64,000 nt of DNA from Adiantum capillus-veneris (GCA_014529385.2 CM043958.1:138756398-138820397), one strand, 5' to 3'; shown: positions 33,616-44,493, counted from the stretch's first letter. A program made the numbers and translations. Notes: a model not told the origin generated them from the sequence alone.

Positions 33616-36600
33616 TTGATGAATTTGAGATCGGGCAGGAACCTCCAGAATAACCAACCAAAACAAGGGGAACCAGCAAGTGTCATATCAACCGAGGGAA
33701 GTGTAAACCAAAGTTGGGTGCAACCATTAGAGCCGATCTTTGAAGGAAGTGTCTCTAATACTTCTTCGGAGAGATCTTACGAGATTTTCACCGAACACTT
33801 GGAACACCTGAACCTGAACAACAGAGAAAATATGGCAGCAGGATCATCAAGCCCTTCCGCCACAATGAAGCTATTGTTCATAAAATATCAGTACGACAAT
33901 GAGCAAGGTGCCAAGATCTACAAGGATGGAATGGACCGCTATTGTGTGAAGATAGAAGATAGACCTAGTGAGTTCAAGGACTTAGTGCCTGTGAGCTATA
34001 GCGGAGATAGATATCTAGATGACGAGGGTACCATGTACTTGGTAGTCCTAAACCCTAACATTGTGGACAAGTGGGGATTGATGGGCACCAAAGCCAAAGT
34101 AGATGAAGAACTTGAGGAGAAAGCACCAATAATGAATTTCCCTGATGCGAGGTTAAGAAGAGAGAATGAAACTACAAGGATCAACACTGATAACATCTAT
34201 GTGGGGCTATACAAATATAATAATGGGGAGCAAGATCTCTATTATAGATGTGAAGAACCCTACACCGGAGAGTTGACGGACCAAAAAAGACTTTATGTCT
34301 TTACCTACACAGAGGGATCGGAAGTGAAAATTGCCGCTTACGACAAGTATGGCAGGCAATACTCAACAATGGGCAAGAAAGAATTAGAAGGATATACATA
34401 CTTTGGGGGACCTCTACATCAGTATTATGTTACTTCTAGCTCACAAAGACCAGCACCAACAAATGGAGTGCAAAACCTAATGACGACAGGAGGACAAAGA
34501 ACTCAGGCTGCTGACTCTTTCAGTCAACCTCAGTACTCGAAGCCCGGACCTATGGGATCATTACATTCCAGAGAGTCAATGGATACGAATCGAGGTAGTG
34601 CAGTTCCAATCCCCACGTATACCACTCCAGGTCCAAGGTTCGAAGCGGAACCATCACATTTACCTCCTAGTAGTAGATTCAGGGCAGGGGAACCGACAAG
34701 GGTAACCCATGAAGTCCATGATGCTAGAGAAAGCTTTAGCCGGGACACAGGAGCAATGAGATTGGTAGCCGACCATAGACGCATGAGACCATCTCAAGTA
34801 GCCAAGTGTATGCCAAAGAAGTATGGTGGTTCAGGAGATCCGTATGCACATGTGTCACTCTTTAAGCAAGTCTTAAGAGCTGAGCAGATAACAGATTTCC
34901 ATACACAATACGAGGGATTTGGTCTTACTCTAGAAGGTACGGCATTGACATGGTTTCAACCACTGAACATAGGGGGATTCCATGACATTGACCATTTGCT
35001 AAGAGAGTTTGCTGAGGAATTCTCAAAACGAGGGATTAAGCACAATACGGTCTCACAAATATATGCTTTTAAACAGAGAGAACACGAAAAAGTGAAGGAA
35101 GCTTCACTTCGCTTCAAACAATACATTGAGAGATGTCCAGTACGTGAACGACCACAAGATGACAGACTATCTGTTCTCTTTATTGAGGGACTGAGGAACG
35201 ACACTCTCAAGAAGGACTTGCACTTGAAAGCTTGTACAAGTTTCGAGCAAGTGACGAGAGAGGCATTGTACTTAGTGGATAACTGTACGGTTTATGGAGA
35301 GGTGTCAGCGGATACAGATTTCGCATCCAGTAGCTCTTCCTCCGTAGCAAGTGAGACTACCACTAAAAAGAATGTTCAAACAACAACCATGCCAAATGTA
35401 GAGCAAATGATAGAAGAGGCTCCTAAAAGGATGGCACCATACCAAAAACCATTGCCAAAACCACTGAAATGGTGTGCTATTGAACAAAAATGGACAAACC
35501 ATCCAACAGAGGAGTGCTATTACAACAAAGGGTATGTAAGGGAGCGTCAGTATGCACCTCCTGCTCAATTAGCACCACCTCAAGTACATCCAGTACCTCG
35601 ATACCCAACGGGAAATGTGTCAGGACCTATGGGGATAGAAAGACCGCAACCGGTATTGGGACAACAACCACCTTTACCAGGAGCAAGACCAGTGGGCATT
35701 AGATATGCACCAACCTTAGAGAATCAGGAAGAACAAGCCTTAGTGCCTGTTCAAGCCTATTATGAAGAATCTGGTGCACACATGTCTCCAACTGTGTATT
35801 ACCCACCAGAAGAACCCAAACAACCAGAACCATGGGGCATGATTGGGAATGTTGGAATACCAACAGTTACAAGTGCTTCTGATGAAGAGAGGTACAATTT
35901 GGACGCAAGAACATTGATGTTCATAGCTCATGGAGGGTTAATAGGACAAAGACCATCCTATCCACAAAGGACGAATCAAATGGGACCAAGACCAGCACTA
36001 GGACCCTGTTACAAGTGTGGAGGTGACCATCTGATGAATGTTTGCCCACATACGGGAATCATTAGAATTAACGCTTATTGCACTGAGTGTGGGGTTACTC
36101 ACTTCATTGAGGATTGTTCAAAGAATCCAAACAAAGTGCAAAAGACGACATTGAATATGCTAGAAACTATTCCTACCAGCAGTGGGTCTGAAAATGAAAC
36201 TCTGATACCAACGCAAGTTGTTACTAGAGCTCAAGCTAAGAAAACCACTAGAGAACCTGAGAATGGAAAGTTAGCGACTGAAATGGTTAGTCAAGGACCG
36301 CGGAGTCAGAAAAACACATGGAAATCTAGAAAAGCACGCATGAAGTTGAGAAAAGAACGTGAAGACGCTATTCTAGTTGAGGAACTAAAGCGAACTAAAG
36401 ATAGATTAGAAAAACTTGAGAGTCAAAACGGGAAACGAGAGATGAGCCCGAAAAGAACGAAACAAAAGAGTATCAAAGAAACAACGAGCTTAAGCTCAAG
36501 GGGATCAGTGCTAGTCGACAAAGTACACGAACCATTGGACGCACTGATGAGAGCTTACGAAGCTAGGTTAAAGAACAACCAAACACAAGAACAGAGGTGG

Positions 36601-37521
36601 ATGACATACCCAAACGCGGAATTGGAAAAACAGAGACTTGAAATGTGCCAGAGAATGATCGAGACTGCACAAGCCTTATTAGAACCACCAAAAGAAACAA
36701 TGAATTGTGGAACGGAAAACTCAATTCAGCAAGAGACTATCGTTTCACGGGTAGCTGAAAAGACTCCCAGTGCACAAAAGCCTGAAAATACACACAAGGA
36801 TGACCGCATAGTGTTGAACACAACCGATCAGGAGATAGAGAGTTTTCATCCAGTCATACAGAGGTCTTACGGAAGAGATGAGGATTACAATGAATTTTGG
36901 AAACAAGTGAGAGAGGCAAACTTTGCAAACGAGCTAAGTTGCCAAGCTAATCAGACAAATTGGGAAAAGGACATCAGGAACCCTCCCATAGTGGAATTTG
37001 AGGCAGGATCTCAAGTGGACTTGGATCTGCAATCTTACTGGGGAGATGGGGGCTCTGTTAGAACAACGGAGAGCAAACCTCACTCACTGAATACCTTACC
37101 TTCGTACTTAGGAGAGTATGAAGCAAAATCCGAGACTAGAGCACTTCCCTCACGAAGAATCTCATCAGAAAAAGTCATGGACTCGCAAGGATTGATAGAG
37201 ATCTTGTCAACACCAGTGACATGCACTATCTCTCTAGCTGAGCTTTTGAGGTTAAGACCACATATGTGGACCACTGTAGGAAAATGCTTGGAGAAATTTG
37301 GGGTAAAAGACCCAACATCGAGACTGCAAGAGGGTATACAAGAGCTGAGTAAACCACAAAAGAACGCTAATCTTGTACCCTTAAACAAGGTCAGAGAGTA
37401 TTGCGAAGGTGAAGAGGGGAATACAACCTTACCAGTTGAATTCCAAGGAGTAAACACGATGGCAATACTAGACAGCGGAGCTGGGGTAGCCATTGCTACA
37501 AAAGAAATCTGGAAAAAATAG
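33616..37521 (+). CDS. Gypsy gag plus protease start
   Basis: 1,301 codons from ATG 33616 to TAG 37519-37521. An N-terminal region of about 270 residues (MNLRSGRN..., then IKYQYDNEQGAKIYKDGMDR) is not a gag domain I know. The gag core spans residues ~395-555 (MPKKYGGSGDPYAH, LTLEGTALTWFQPL, FKQREHEKVKEASLRFKQYI). Zinc-binding motifs follow: C/H-rich WCAIEQKWTNHPTEEC (~619), CYKCGGDHLMNVC (~797) and CTECGVTHFIEDC (~822). A charged coiled coil lies at ~905-945. The aspartic protease begins near residue 1280 with AILDSGAG. The frame stops at TAG right after EIWKK, but the same frame continues with protease sequence, so the stop either is a mutation (TGG-to-TAG) or is read through. Confidence 0.92.
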   Translation: MMNLRSGRNLQNNQPKQGEPASVISTEGSVNQSWVQPLEPIFEGSVSNTSSERSYEIFTEHLEHLNLNNRENMAAGSSSPSATMKLLFIKYQYDNEQGAKIYKDGMDRYCVKIEDRPSEFKDLVPVSYSGDRYLDDEGTMYLVVLNPNIVDKWGLMGTKAKVDEELEEKAPIMNFPDARLRRENETTRINTDNIYVGLYKYNNGEQDLYYRCEEPYTGELTDQKRLYVFTYTEGSEVKIAAYDKYGRQYSTMGKKELEGYTYFGGPLHQYYVTSSSQRPAPTNGVQNLMTTGGQRTQAADSFSQPQYSKPGPMGSLHSRESMDTNRGSAVPIPTYTTPGPRFEAEPSHLPPSSRFRAGEPTRVTHEVHDARESFSRDTGAMRLVADHRRMRPSQVAKCMPKKYGGSGDPYAHVSLFKQVLRAEQITDFHTQYEGFGLTLEGTALTWFQPLNIGGFHDIDHLLREFAEEFSKRGIKHNTVSQIYAFKQREHEKVKEASLRFKQYIERCPVRERPQDDRLSVLFIEGLRNDTLKKDLHLKACTSFEQVTREALYLVDNCTVYGEVSADTDFASSSSSSVASETTTKKNVQTTTMPNVEQMIEEAPKRMAPYQKPLPKPLKWCAIEQKWTNHPTEECYYNKGYVRERQYAPPAQLAPPQVHPVPRYPTGNVSGPMGIERPQPVLGQQPPLPGARPVGIRYAPTLENQEEQALVPVQAYYEESGAHMSPTVYYPPEEPKQPEPWGMIGNVGIPTVTSASDEERYNLDARTLMFIAHGGLIGQRPSYPQRTNQMGPRPALGPCYKCGGDHLMNVCPHTGIIRINAYCTECGVTHFIEDCSKNPNKVQKTTLNMLETIPTSSGSENETLIPTQVVTRAQAKKTTREPENGKLATEMVSQGPRSQKNTWKSRKARMKLRKEREDAILVEELKRTKDRLEKLESQNGKREMSPKRTKQKSIKETTSLSSRGSVLVDKVHEPLDALMRAYEARLKNNQTQEQRWMTYPNAELEKQRLEMCQRMIETAQALLEPPKETMNCGTENSIQQETIVSRVAEKTPSAQKPENTHKDDRIVLNTTDQEIESFHPVIQRSYGRDEDYNEFWKQVREANFANELSCQANQTNWEKDIRNPPIVEFEAGSQVDLDLQSYWGDGGSVRTTESKPHSLNTLPSYLGEYEAKSETRALPSRRISSEKVMDSQGLIEILSTPVTCTISLAELLRLRPHMWTTVGKCLEKFGVKDPTSRLQEGIQELSKPQKNANLVPLNKVREYCEGEEGNTTLPVEFQGVNTMAILDSGAGVAIATKEIWKK

Positions 37522-38277
37522 GGAAAACCAGCAATAAGGAAGACTAGGTTGAAACTCCAATTAGCAGATGGACACATGGAGAAACCTATGGGGTTATTAG
37601 AGAAAGTTGTAGTGACTTCTTGCGGCATTGAATACGAACATACTTTTGCTATTGTCGATTTTGGCAAGGAGAATAACTATGATATCATACTGGGAAGACC
37701 ATTCATGAGACAGTTGAAAATGGTCCAGGATTGGGGCTACGATCACATATACCTGAGAAATATGGAAACCACTACACGTGTGAACCTGAAAGACCATAGC
37801 TACAAAGATGTGAACCGAACACCGGTGGAGGAGTTTGATTCAGCTACTTTGGCGGGATCCGAATTTCCAGCTTGGTTAGGTAAACCCAAGGAGTTATGGA
37901 TGTGTGGAGCTTCGAAATGTGGAAGTCTGAAACGAGAAGAATGTGTTTTAGAAAGGGCTATCGAAGACGAAACTTATATAGGAGAACCCTTTCCAGAGGA
38001 CACGCTTGAACCATTAGAATGGACACACATTCTAGCAACCCTAGATGTTTGTGCAATTCCGGATGGTCCCACAACGAAATTTTGCGACAAGGACGGGTAC
38101 GACGTGGTTCCGTACTTCATGTTGAGAACTGTACTCGAAAAAGAAACTGAAAAGAACGATACACTGGAAAAGGAAGATGAAGAGAGGTGTTTCACGACAT
38201 TCCCGATCATCCTGAGTGGGGAAATGAAGCAGACAACGAGTCAACGGACAATTCAAGCGGAAACGAAGAAACTATAA
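37522..38277 (+). pseudogene. Gypsy protease C-terminal part and linker
   Basis: Same frame as the preceding gag. It contains KLQLADGHMEKPMGLLE, the flap region, and IILGRPFMRQLKMVQDWG, the conserved end of retropepsins of this gypsy group. A frame change near 38200 moves the coding sequence to another frame (PDHPEWGNEADNE), which continues to about 38590 as a Lys/Arg-rich linker, then shifts again into the RT frame. Confidence 0.85.
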
Positions 38278-38591
38278 CGGATGTCCGATTTTATGATTTT
38301 CCGAACCAAACTAAACAACGCCAGAAACGCTATAGAGCAAAGAGAAAAACAAAGGGGGTTAGAACCAATCCGATGCCTAGAATAAGAGGAAAAAATCAAT
38401 TCCTAATGCTAGTAAAGGCGGAAGATTGTGTTAAGGACAAGATTTCTGGAAGAATGAGAGGCAATGATCAAAAGAGCTTACGAAAAACAAAAGAGGCTCA
38501 AGAAATCAAGTTCAAAGGAATGGAACGAAAACTGAAACAGAAAAATCAGAAAAGAACAAGCGCAACAGAGAACACACGGAGTCCAAGTTAG
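38187..38591 (+). pseudogene. Gypsy protease-RT linker, shifted frame
   Basis: Basic, low-complexity linker (KQRQKRYRAKRKTKG). It joins the preceding protease frame to RT only through frameshifts near 38200 and 38580. No domain recognised. Confidence 0.6.
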
Positions 38592-38692
38592 AACGTAGAA
38601 ACAAGTACAGAGAGCTCAAGAAAACTCTGAAAGAAGTTTGGACGACAGAAATTGAGAGTGGAGAGGACGAAAACGCCAAAATCAAGGAAAAC

Positions 38693-40156
38693 ATGGATGT
38701 TCCCTCTCACTATAGGAAATTCACAATAGAGGATAGGAAGGTGGTATTAACCCCACCTATTCGAGAGAGAAAGGAGAACGAATCTTATGACGGACCGGAG
38801 GATGCAAAAAAAGTTGATTTAGCAGCTCCAGGTGAGCCACCTAGACCGGTGTACATAGCCACAGATTTGTCTCCAGGCGAGGAAGAGAGACTTTTGAGTC
38901 TTCTCAGAGAGTATAGGGATGTGTTTGCATGGTCTTATAAGGACTTAAAGGGAGTTGACCCATCGATATGCCAACACACAATCCCACTGAAACAAGACGC
39001 AAAGCCTAGCAGACAGAGACCATACACATATAATGATACTTTTGCTAAGCGAATCAAAGAAGAGATAGATAAGCTAATGGAAGCTGAATTCATATACGAG
39101 ATTGAACACACCGATTGGGTATCTCCGATTGTGGTGGTACCCAAGAAGAACGGAAAACTCCGAGTGTGTGTCAACTTAAAGAAAGTGAATGCTGCAACAA
39201 TCAGGGACAATTATCCCCTGCCGATAACTGATCATGTTCTAGAGCGTGTATCAGGGAAAACAGCATACTCTTTTCTTGATGGTTTTTCAGGATATAACCA
39301 GCTAGCCATAGCACTGGAAGATCAACATAAAACAGCTTTTGCAACGGAGTGGGGAATTTATGCTTATCGGGTTATGCCTTTTGGTCTAACCAATGCTCCC
39401 GCAACCTTCCAGAGGCTGATGACGCATGCTTTCAAAGAATACTTAAGGTTGTTTCTAGAAATATACATGGATGACTTATGTGTACATTCTCTTCTGAGAG
39501 ATGAGCATCTAGAACACCTAAGAAAAGTATTTGAGAAATGTAGGACATATCGCATTTGTCTCAATCCTGAGAAATGTGTGTTTATGGTCCGACAGGGCAG
39601 AATTCTGGGACATATTGTCTCACAAAACGGAATATCCACGGATTTAGAGAAGATAAAAGTTATAGTGGATATGCCTAGACCAACCAATGCGAAACAAGTA
39701 CAGAGCTTTATGGGACATTGCGGATATTATAGACGATTCATTTACATGTACGCTATAATAGGCCAACCACTTTACAGGCTAATAGTGAACTTTGAATGGA
39801 CAGAGGAGTGTGAGGAATCGTTCAAGAAATTGAAAGAGGCACTCATTACTGCTCCAGTCTTGAAATCACCAGATTGGGAGAAGATATTCCATGTGCATAT
39901 AGATGCTTCGGCATATGCAATAGGATGCATTCTGGCTCAGCCAGAAGAAGGAAACATGGATTTTCCTATCTGTTACGCCAGTCGACAGCTCAACAATGCA
40001 GAGAAGAATTACACCACAACAGAGCGAGAAGGATTAGGAATGATATATGCTGTGAAGAAATTTCGGCATTATCTTCTAGCCAACAAGTTTGTGTTTTTTA
40101 CGGATCACCAAGCCTTGCTCTACCTAGTGAATAAACCATGCAATACGGGAGAATAG
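38693..40156 (+). pseudogene. Gypsy reverse transcriptase and RNase H
   Basis: RT from about residue 50: FAWSYKDLKGVDP, VVVPKKNGKLRVCVN, RDNYPLPITD, FLDGFSGYNQLAI, TAFATEWGIYAYRVMPFGLTNAPATFQ and catalytic IYMDDLCVHS (~residue 256). RNase H includes FHVHIDASAYAIGC, ICYASRQLNNAEKNY, TTTEREGLGMIYAVKKFRHY and FFTDHQALLYL. All catalytic residues are present. The frame ends at TAG 40154-40156 because of a probable 1-base deletion near 40150; the protein continues in the next frame. Confidence 0.95.
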
Positions 40157-42102
40157 TGAGATGGTTCATTATCTTACTGGAATTCGACTTCACGGTAGTA
40201 GTAAAGAAAGGAAAAACACATCTTAGAGCTGATCATCTTTCGCGATTGACGAATGGAGAAGACCCTATAGGAGTAGATGACGACATGCCAGACGCGTACT
40301 TGTTCAACATAGAAATGATACCGAAGTGGTCTCAAAATGTCGTTAACCTATTAACCTATGGAGGAGAGTTCGATAGAAGAGAATACAACCAGAAACATAT
40401 TGCTATTCAGCAATCCAAGAATCTTCAATTGGTTGCAGGAAGGTTGTATCAATTGGGAAATGATCATGTTTTACGACTATGCATCAATCCTGAGGAATAT
40501 AATATATATCTGCGCGAAGCACATGTTCAGGAATGTGCATTTCATTGTTCAAGAAGGAACACATATAGGAATTTGTTACAATTGGGAGTCTATTGGCCAG
40601 GAATGAAAGAAAGCGTACATGAATATGTCACTGTATGTATTGTATGTTCATCAAAACCGCCAGCAGAGTATTCGACATTATATCAGATAATGATCGCTCC
40701 AGAATGGAGTCAGTATATTGTTGAATATCTCACAAATAGAACTTTCCCAGAAGGAACGTCAAAAGCTCGTCAGAAATCTGTAGAGACAGAAGCTAGAGAT
40801 TACGCTTTAATAGGAGATCAACTCTATAAGAGAGGTAAAGACAACCAGCTTAGGATTTGCGCATCAGAGTCTGAGTATGTGATAATCCTGGAGCAAGCTC
40901 ATGGAGGAGTAGGTGGAGGCCATTTCTCAGGTGATAAGACAGCAAAACTTGTCTTAGCCGCAGGAATATGGTGGCCAACATTACATATGGACGCTGAGGA
41001 ATACGTTAAACGGTGTGATGACTGTCAGCGGACCAAAGTACCACTTAAAAGAGATGATATGCCGCTTAGACCAATGATGGGGGCAAGAGCTTTTGCAAAA
41101 TGGGGGATTGATTATGTCGGACCCATTTCACCTCCTGCATATAAGACTCATGCACAATACATCATTGTGGCTACAGACTATCTAACAAAGTGGGTCGAAG
41201 CAAAGGCAACTCAAAAAGCAGATGCCAGGACCACGGCACAATTTCTATATGAATACGTCTTTGTACGATATGGATTGCCAATAGAAATTGTGAGTGATCG
41301 AGGCACACATTTTATAAATGAAGTGATAAAGATCCTTCTAGATGAATTCATGGTAATCCATAGGAAATCAGCCCCGTATCATCCACAAGCAAACGGACAA
41401 GCTGAAGCAACAAACAAAACCATATGCACGGTCCTCACGAAGATTGTATCTGAGTCGAGAACTGACTGGGACCAGAAGTTGCATTCAACATTATGGGCAT
41501 ATAGGGTAGCATATAAAACATCAATAGGAACGACCCCATATAACATGGTTTTTGGGCTAAATGCTATCTTACCAATAGAATTCTTGATTTCAACCTTAAG
41601 GGTGGCTAAGGATCTAGAGTGGACAGGGCACGAGCTTTCTGATAGAATAGATGACCTGGAAAAGCTAGATGAGCTTCGCCTAAAAGCAGTAGCTTCTATC
41701 TACGCTCAAAAAAGGCGACAAAAGGAATTTTTTGATAAGCATGTGCGGACTAAAGAGTTTAAGGTTGGGGACTATGTCCTAGTTTACACTCTGAAACAGC
41801 ATGCTAAGAAGCTTAAAAAGCGAGGGATGGGACCTCTGGTGATTAAAGATCTATCACCAAGTGGAGCCGTCAAGCTTGCTACATTAGACGGAGAAGAAAT
41901 GCCCAATTGGATTAGTGGATGCAGAGTGAAAAAGTATCTTTTGCCGCTAACCCAAGACATGCTTCTCAAAATACATCAAGAAAAGCTGCGTGTCCAAAAA
42001 AGAAAAAGATTGTGGAGGAAGCGCAAGCCGAGGCGAAGGAAAGAATGGAGAAAAGAAGACTACTGCGTCAGAAACAGCGCAATGAAGGAGCAATACGAAT
42101 AA
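40138..42102 (+). CDS. Gypsy integrase with duplicated zinc-finger module
   Basis: Continues from RNase H (FIILLEFDFTVVVKKGKTH, RADHLSRL). Two consecutive H-H-C-C-like modules follow: 40315-40665 (WSQNVV, GRLYQLGND, HVQECAFH, YWPGM, CIVC) and 40690-41037 (WSQYIV, DQLYKRGKD, HGGVGGGH, WWPTL, CDDC). Then the catalytic core: D in WGIDYVGP, D in SDRGTHF, E in NGQAEATN, spacing D-35-E. The C-terminus has a GPLVI segment and a basic tail (KRKRLWRKRKPRRRK); no chromodomain. The start shown is only the frame opening after the RT frameshift. Confidence 0.95.
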   Translation: MQYGRIVRWFIILLEFDFTVVVKKGKTHLRADHLSRLTNGEDPIGVDDDMPDAYLFNIEMIPKWSQNVVNLLTYGGEFDRREYNQKHIAIQQSKNLQLVAGRLYQLGNDHVLRLCINPEEYNIYLREAHVQECAFHCSRRNTYRNLLQLGVYWPGMKESVHEYVTVCIVCSSKPPAEYSTLYQIMIAPEWSQYIVEYLTNRTFPEGTSKARQKSVETEARDYALIGDQLYKRGKDNQLRICASESEYVIILEQAHGGVGGGHFSGDKTAKLVLAAGIWWPTLHMDAEEYVKRCDDCQRTKVPLKRDDMPLRPMMGARAFAKWGIDYVGPISPPAYKTHAQYIIVATDYLTKWVEAKATQKADARTTAQFLYEYVFVRYGLPIEIVSDRGTHFINEVIKILLDEFMVIHRKSAPYHPQANGQAEATNKTICTVLTKIVSESRTDWDQKLHSTLWAYRVAYKTSIGTTPYNMVFGLNAILPIEFLISTLRVAKDLEWTGHELSDRIDDLEKLDELRLKAVASIYAQKRRQKEFFDKHVRTKEFKVGDYVLVYTLKQHAKKLKKRGMGPLVIKDLSPSGAVKLATLDGEEMPNWISGCRVKKYLLPLTQDMLLKIHQEKLRVQKRKRLWRKRKPRRRKEWRKEDYCVRNSAMKEQYE

Positions 42103-43061
42103 ACGCAGTCAGTATAACAGAAATGGATAATGACAAAGAAGAACCCATCATTGAATGCAAAGTAGGAACCAACCAAATCAAAGCCAGAGCACTATTGGAT
42201 TCAGGAGCTCAAGCTAACCTACTTTCACTCAGTTTGTATAGACAATTGACAAATGACACTAAACTACAAACTGCCAAGCAAGAGTTAAAGAGTTACTCTG
42301 AGAATTCAATCAAAACTGTCGGATGCACAGTTTTACATATACAGATTAACCATTATGTGTATCCTCATATGTTTTACGTGGTTGAAGACCAAGCTACACA
42401 ACATCCATTATTGCTAGGACAACCATGGCAGAAGCAATACAATGCAATGATTGACTGGAGTTCTAAATCAGTGCTTATCAAATACGAAGGTGAAAGTCAA
42501 TCAGTTAAGTTCACCAAAGGAGCAGAGCCAACTCCAAAGGAAGAATCCAAGAACAAAGGTAAACAACAACCAGAGAAAAAGAAGAAGCAATGGCAACCAA
42601 AAGTTTCTATACAACCGGATTACTCTTCGACGAGGAATTCTCAACAGTGGATAAGGAAGACAAGCAATAATATAACAGCTCAACCTTGGGAAAAAACGGA
42701 GTCAAAGTTGGTATGGAGACCAAAAAAGGTTGTGCCAGAGAACACAAAGGTGGAAAACAGAGTCTTCAATACCAGACAACAGAGTGATTCCAGACAATCA
42801 AGGACAGTGAAACAGATCTGGATTCCAAAGAAGTTCATGACGGCACAAAGCTATAGCAAGCAAATTTGGATCCCAAAGATTTGTAAACAGGAACTCCCTT
42901 CAGTACAATCAACGGAAACTCCTAGGTATTTCAAGGCGAGGAAATCAACACAAAGAACAAAGCAGGTTTGGGTCGCAAAGAGTTTGTGGCAAGCACAAGT
43001 GAAGCGGAAGCAGATTTGGATTGTGAAAAAAACAACAAGTAAAGAAGAATCCATCTACTGA
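41919..43061 (+). CDS. Second aspartic protease frame downstream of integrase, with W-repeat tail
   Basis: Overlaps the integrase end in another frame. The first ATG after the integrase stop is 42123 (MDNDKEEPIIECKVG), 20 bp downstream, and is a likely real start; that gives about 312 residues. Retropepsin signature ALLDSGAQANLLSL, then YVVEDQATQHPLLLGQPWQK, matches aspartic proteases but differs clearly from the element's first protease (AILDSGAGVAIA, IILGRPFMRQ). From about 42560 a Lys/Gln/Trp-rich tail holds at least six motifs of the form K(Q/L)-(I/V)W-x-x-K (KQIWIPKKFM, KQIWIPKICK, KQVWVAKSLW, KQIWIVKKTT). The frame is intact to TGA 43059-43061. Function beyond protease is unknown. Confidence 0.8.
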   Translation: MQSEKVSFAANPRHASQNTSRKAACPKKKKIVEEAQAEAKERMEKRRLLRQKQRNEGAIRINAVSITEMDNDKEEPIIECKVGTNQIKARALLDSGAQANLLSLSLYRQLTNDTKLQTAKQELKSYSENSIKTVGCTVLHIQINHYVYPHMFYVVEDQATQHPLLLGQPWQKQYNAMIDWSSKSVLIKYEGESQSVKFTKGAEPTPKEESKNKGKQQPEKKKKQWQPKVSIQPDYSSTRNSQQWIRKTSNNITAQPWEKTESKLVWRPKKVVPENTKVENRVFNTRQQSDSRQSRTVKQIWIPKKFMTAQSYSKQIWIPKICKQELPSVQSTETPRYFKARKSTQRTKQVWVAKSLWQAQVKRKQIWIVKKTTSKEESIY

Positions 43062-43246
43062 TTCTACTACCGAAGTGCCAAAACCAACCCAAAACCCGAC
43101 CACCAATCCTTCAATCAAACAAAGAGCAGCTTTATTGGAAAGACTGTTGTATCATCGCTCTACAATTGCATTGGGAACTTATGACCAAAACAACTACAAT
43201 GCTTCGCCCACAGACACTTCATAGTCGTCCGGGAGGACTCAGACTA

Positions 43247-43258
43247 GGAGGGGGGAGG
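43247..43258 (+). other. Internal polypurine tract
   Basis: AGGAGGGGGGAGG-type purine run shortly after the second protease frame, similar to the 3' tract at 49371-49381. Confidence 0.5.
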
Positions 43259-44493
43259 TATACAGGTATACAGGAGTTACAAAGCAGCTACAAGCGCCAA
43301 AAACAAAGAAAAACAAAAATTATATTACAAGGGCAGTGTCTTACATGATTTTGCAATTTTTATGTTTGATTGCGGATATTGATAATATTTATGCCCTTAT
43401 ATACCTTGTTTTGCAACAAGAAGAGATCAAATGATGAATTTGGGTCTCTAGACGTGTAAATATCACTAAATAAGAGTGTTTTTGGAGCTAAAAAGTGGTA
43501 ATCCAAGTCCAGAAATCACAAATAAGTGTATATTCATATACACAGGGGTACCAGCTATTTATCATGTATGTTTGGAATTTTTTGGCTTCAATTTGCTATT
43601 TTCCTTTATTTTTTATGATTTTCTTAATAAAAGTAAAAGAAAAATAAAAAAGCAGGTGAAATGAGATCGGAAAAAAGAAAAGAATAGATGGTGATGGTCC
43701 TAATGACAAGGGAAACCCATGGTAAAAATTGGGTACAATTCTGAAAAAGTTGCGGAAAGCCCGAAATGACAGAATTTTGGCAAAGTGGACAGATTTCTCA
43801 GAAACAGGTCAAACGGAGTCCAAATTGAGAAATTTCAAATCCTAAAGTGCATTCACGACGAGATAGGAGCACATGTCAAATTTGGTAACAAGTGATCCAG
43901 GAAGTCCGAAGTTAAGTATTTTTCACTTCACTTTCAAGCTCATTTCCACTATTACCTTCTTGGAGAGAGCAAAGAGCACACAGGAGCATCCGACCTTCTA
44001 CCGCCTTCTACGACTGCTACGAGAGCTCAGAGGACACCAGACATGAGAGGTAGACTCGTTGCTATAAGCTTTTGATGCTTATCGTTAACTTTTGTCGCGA
44101 AAACTGACCAAAACCAAGAAACAAGAGCAGACGGGGAATGGGGAAGAACGCTAGGTAGGGGCACAACCGCCTAACCAAACCTTGCAAGAACTTAGAGGTG
44201 GGTTACCCTAGTATAGAAGATGGGTTTCTAACACTCAAAGCTCGAGAAAGAACGACTTGAAAAACCCTAGGTCAACAGAGCCTGCAAGAGGCAAACAGGA
44301 AAAAGTTGTCGAAACGACACAAAACTTCTCAGGAAGCAACAACATCGAGGGCAATGCAACCATGGAGTATCTCCGGTTTGGATCACCAAAAGTAGGTCGG
44401 AACAACCGATTCGGCTGCGGACACACAAAGCGTCATTTTGGCATAACGGCTAAAATTGACGACCAAATGACATGAAACTTCACAAGCAGCTTC

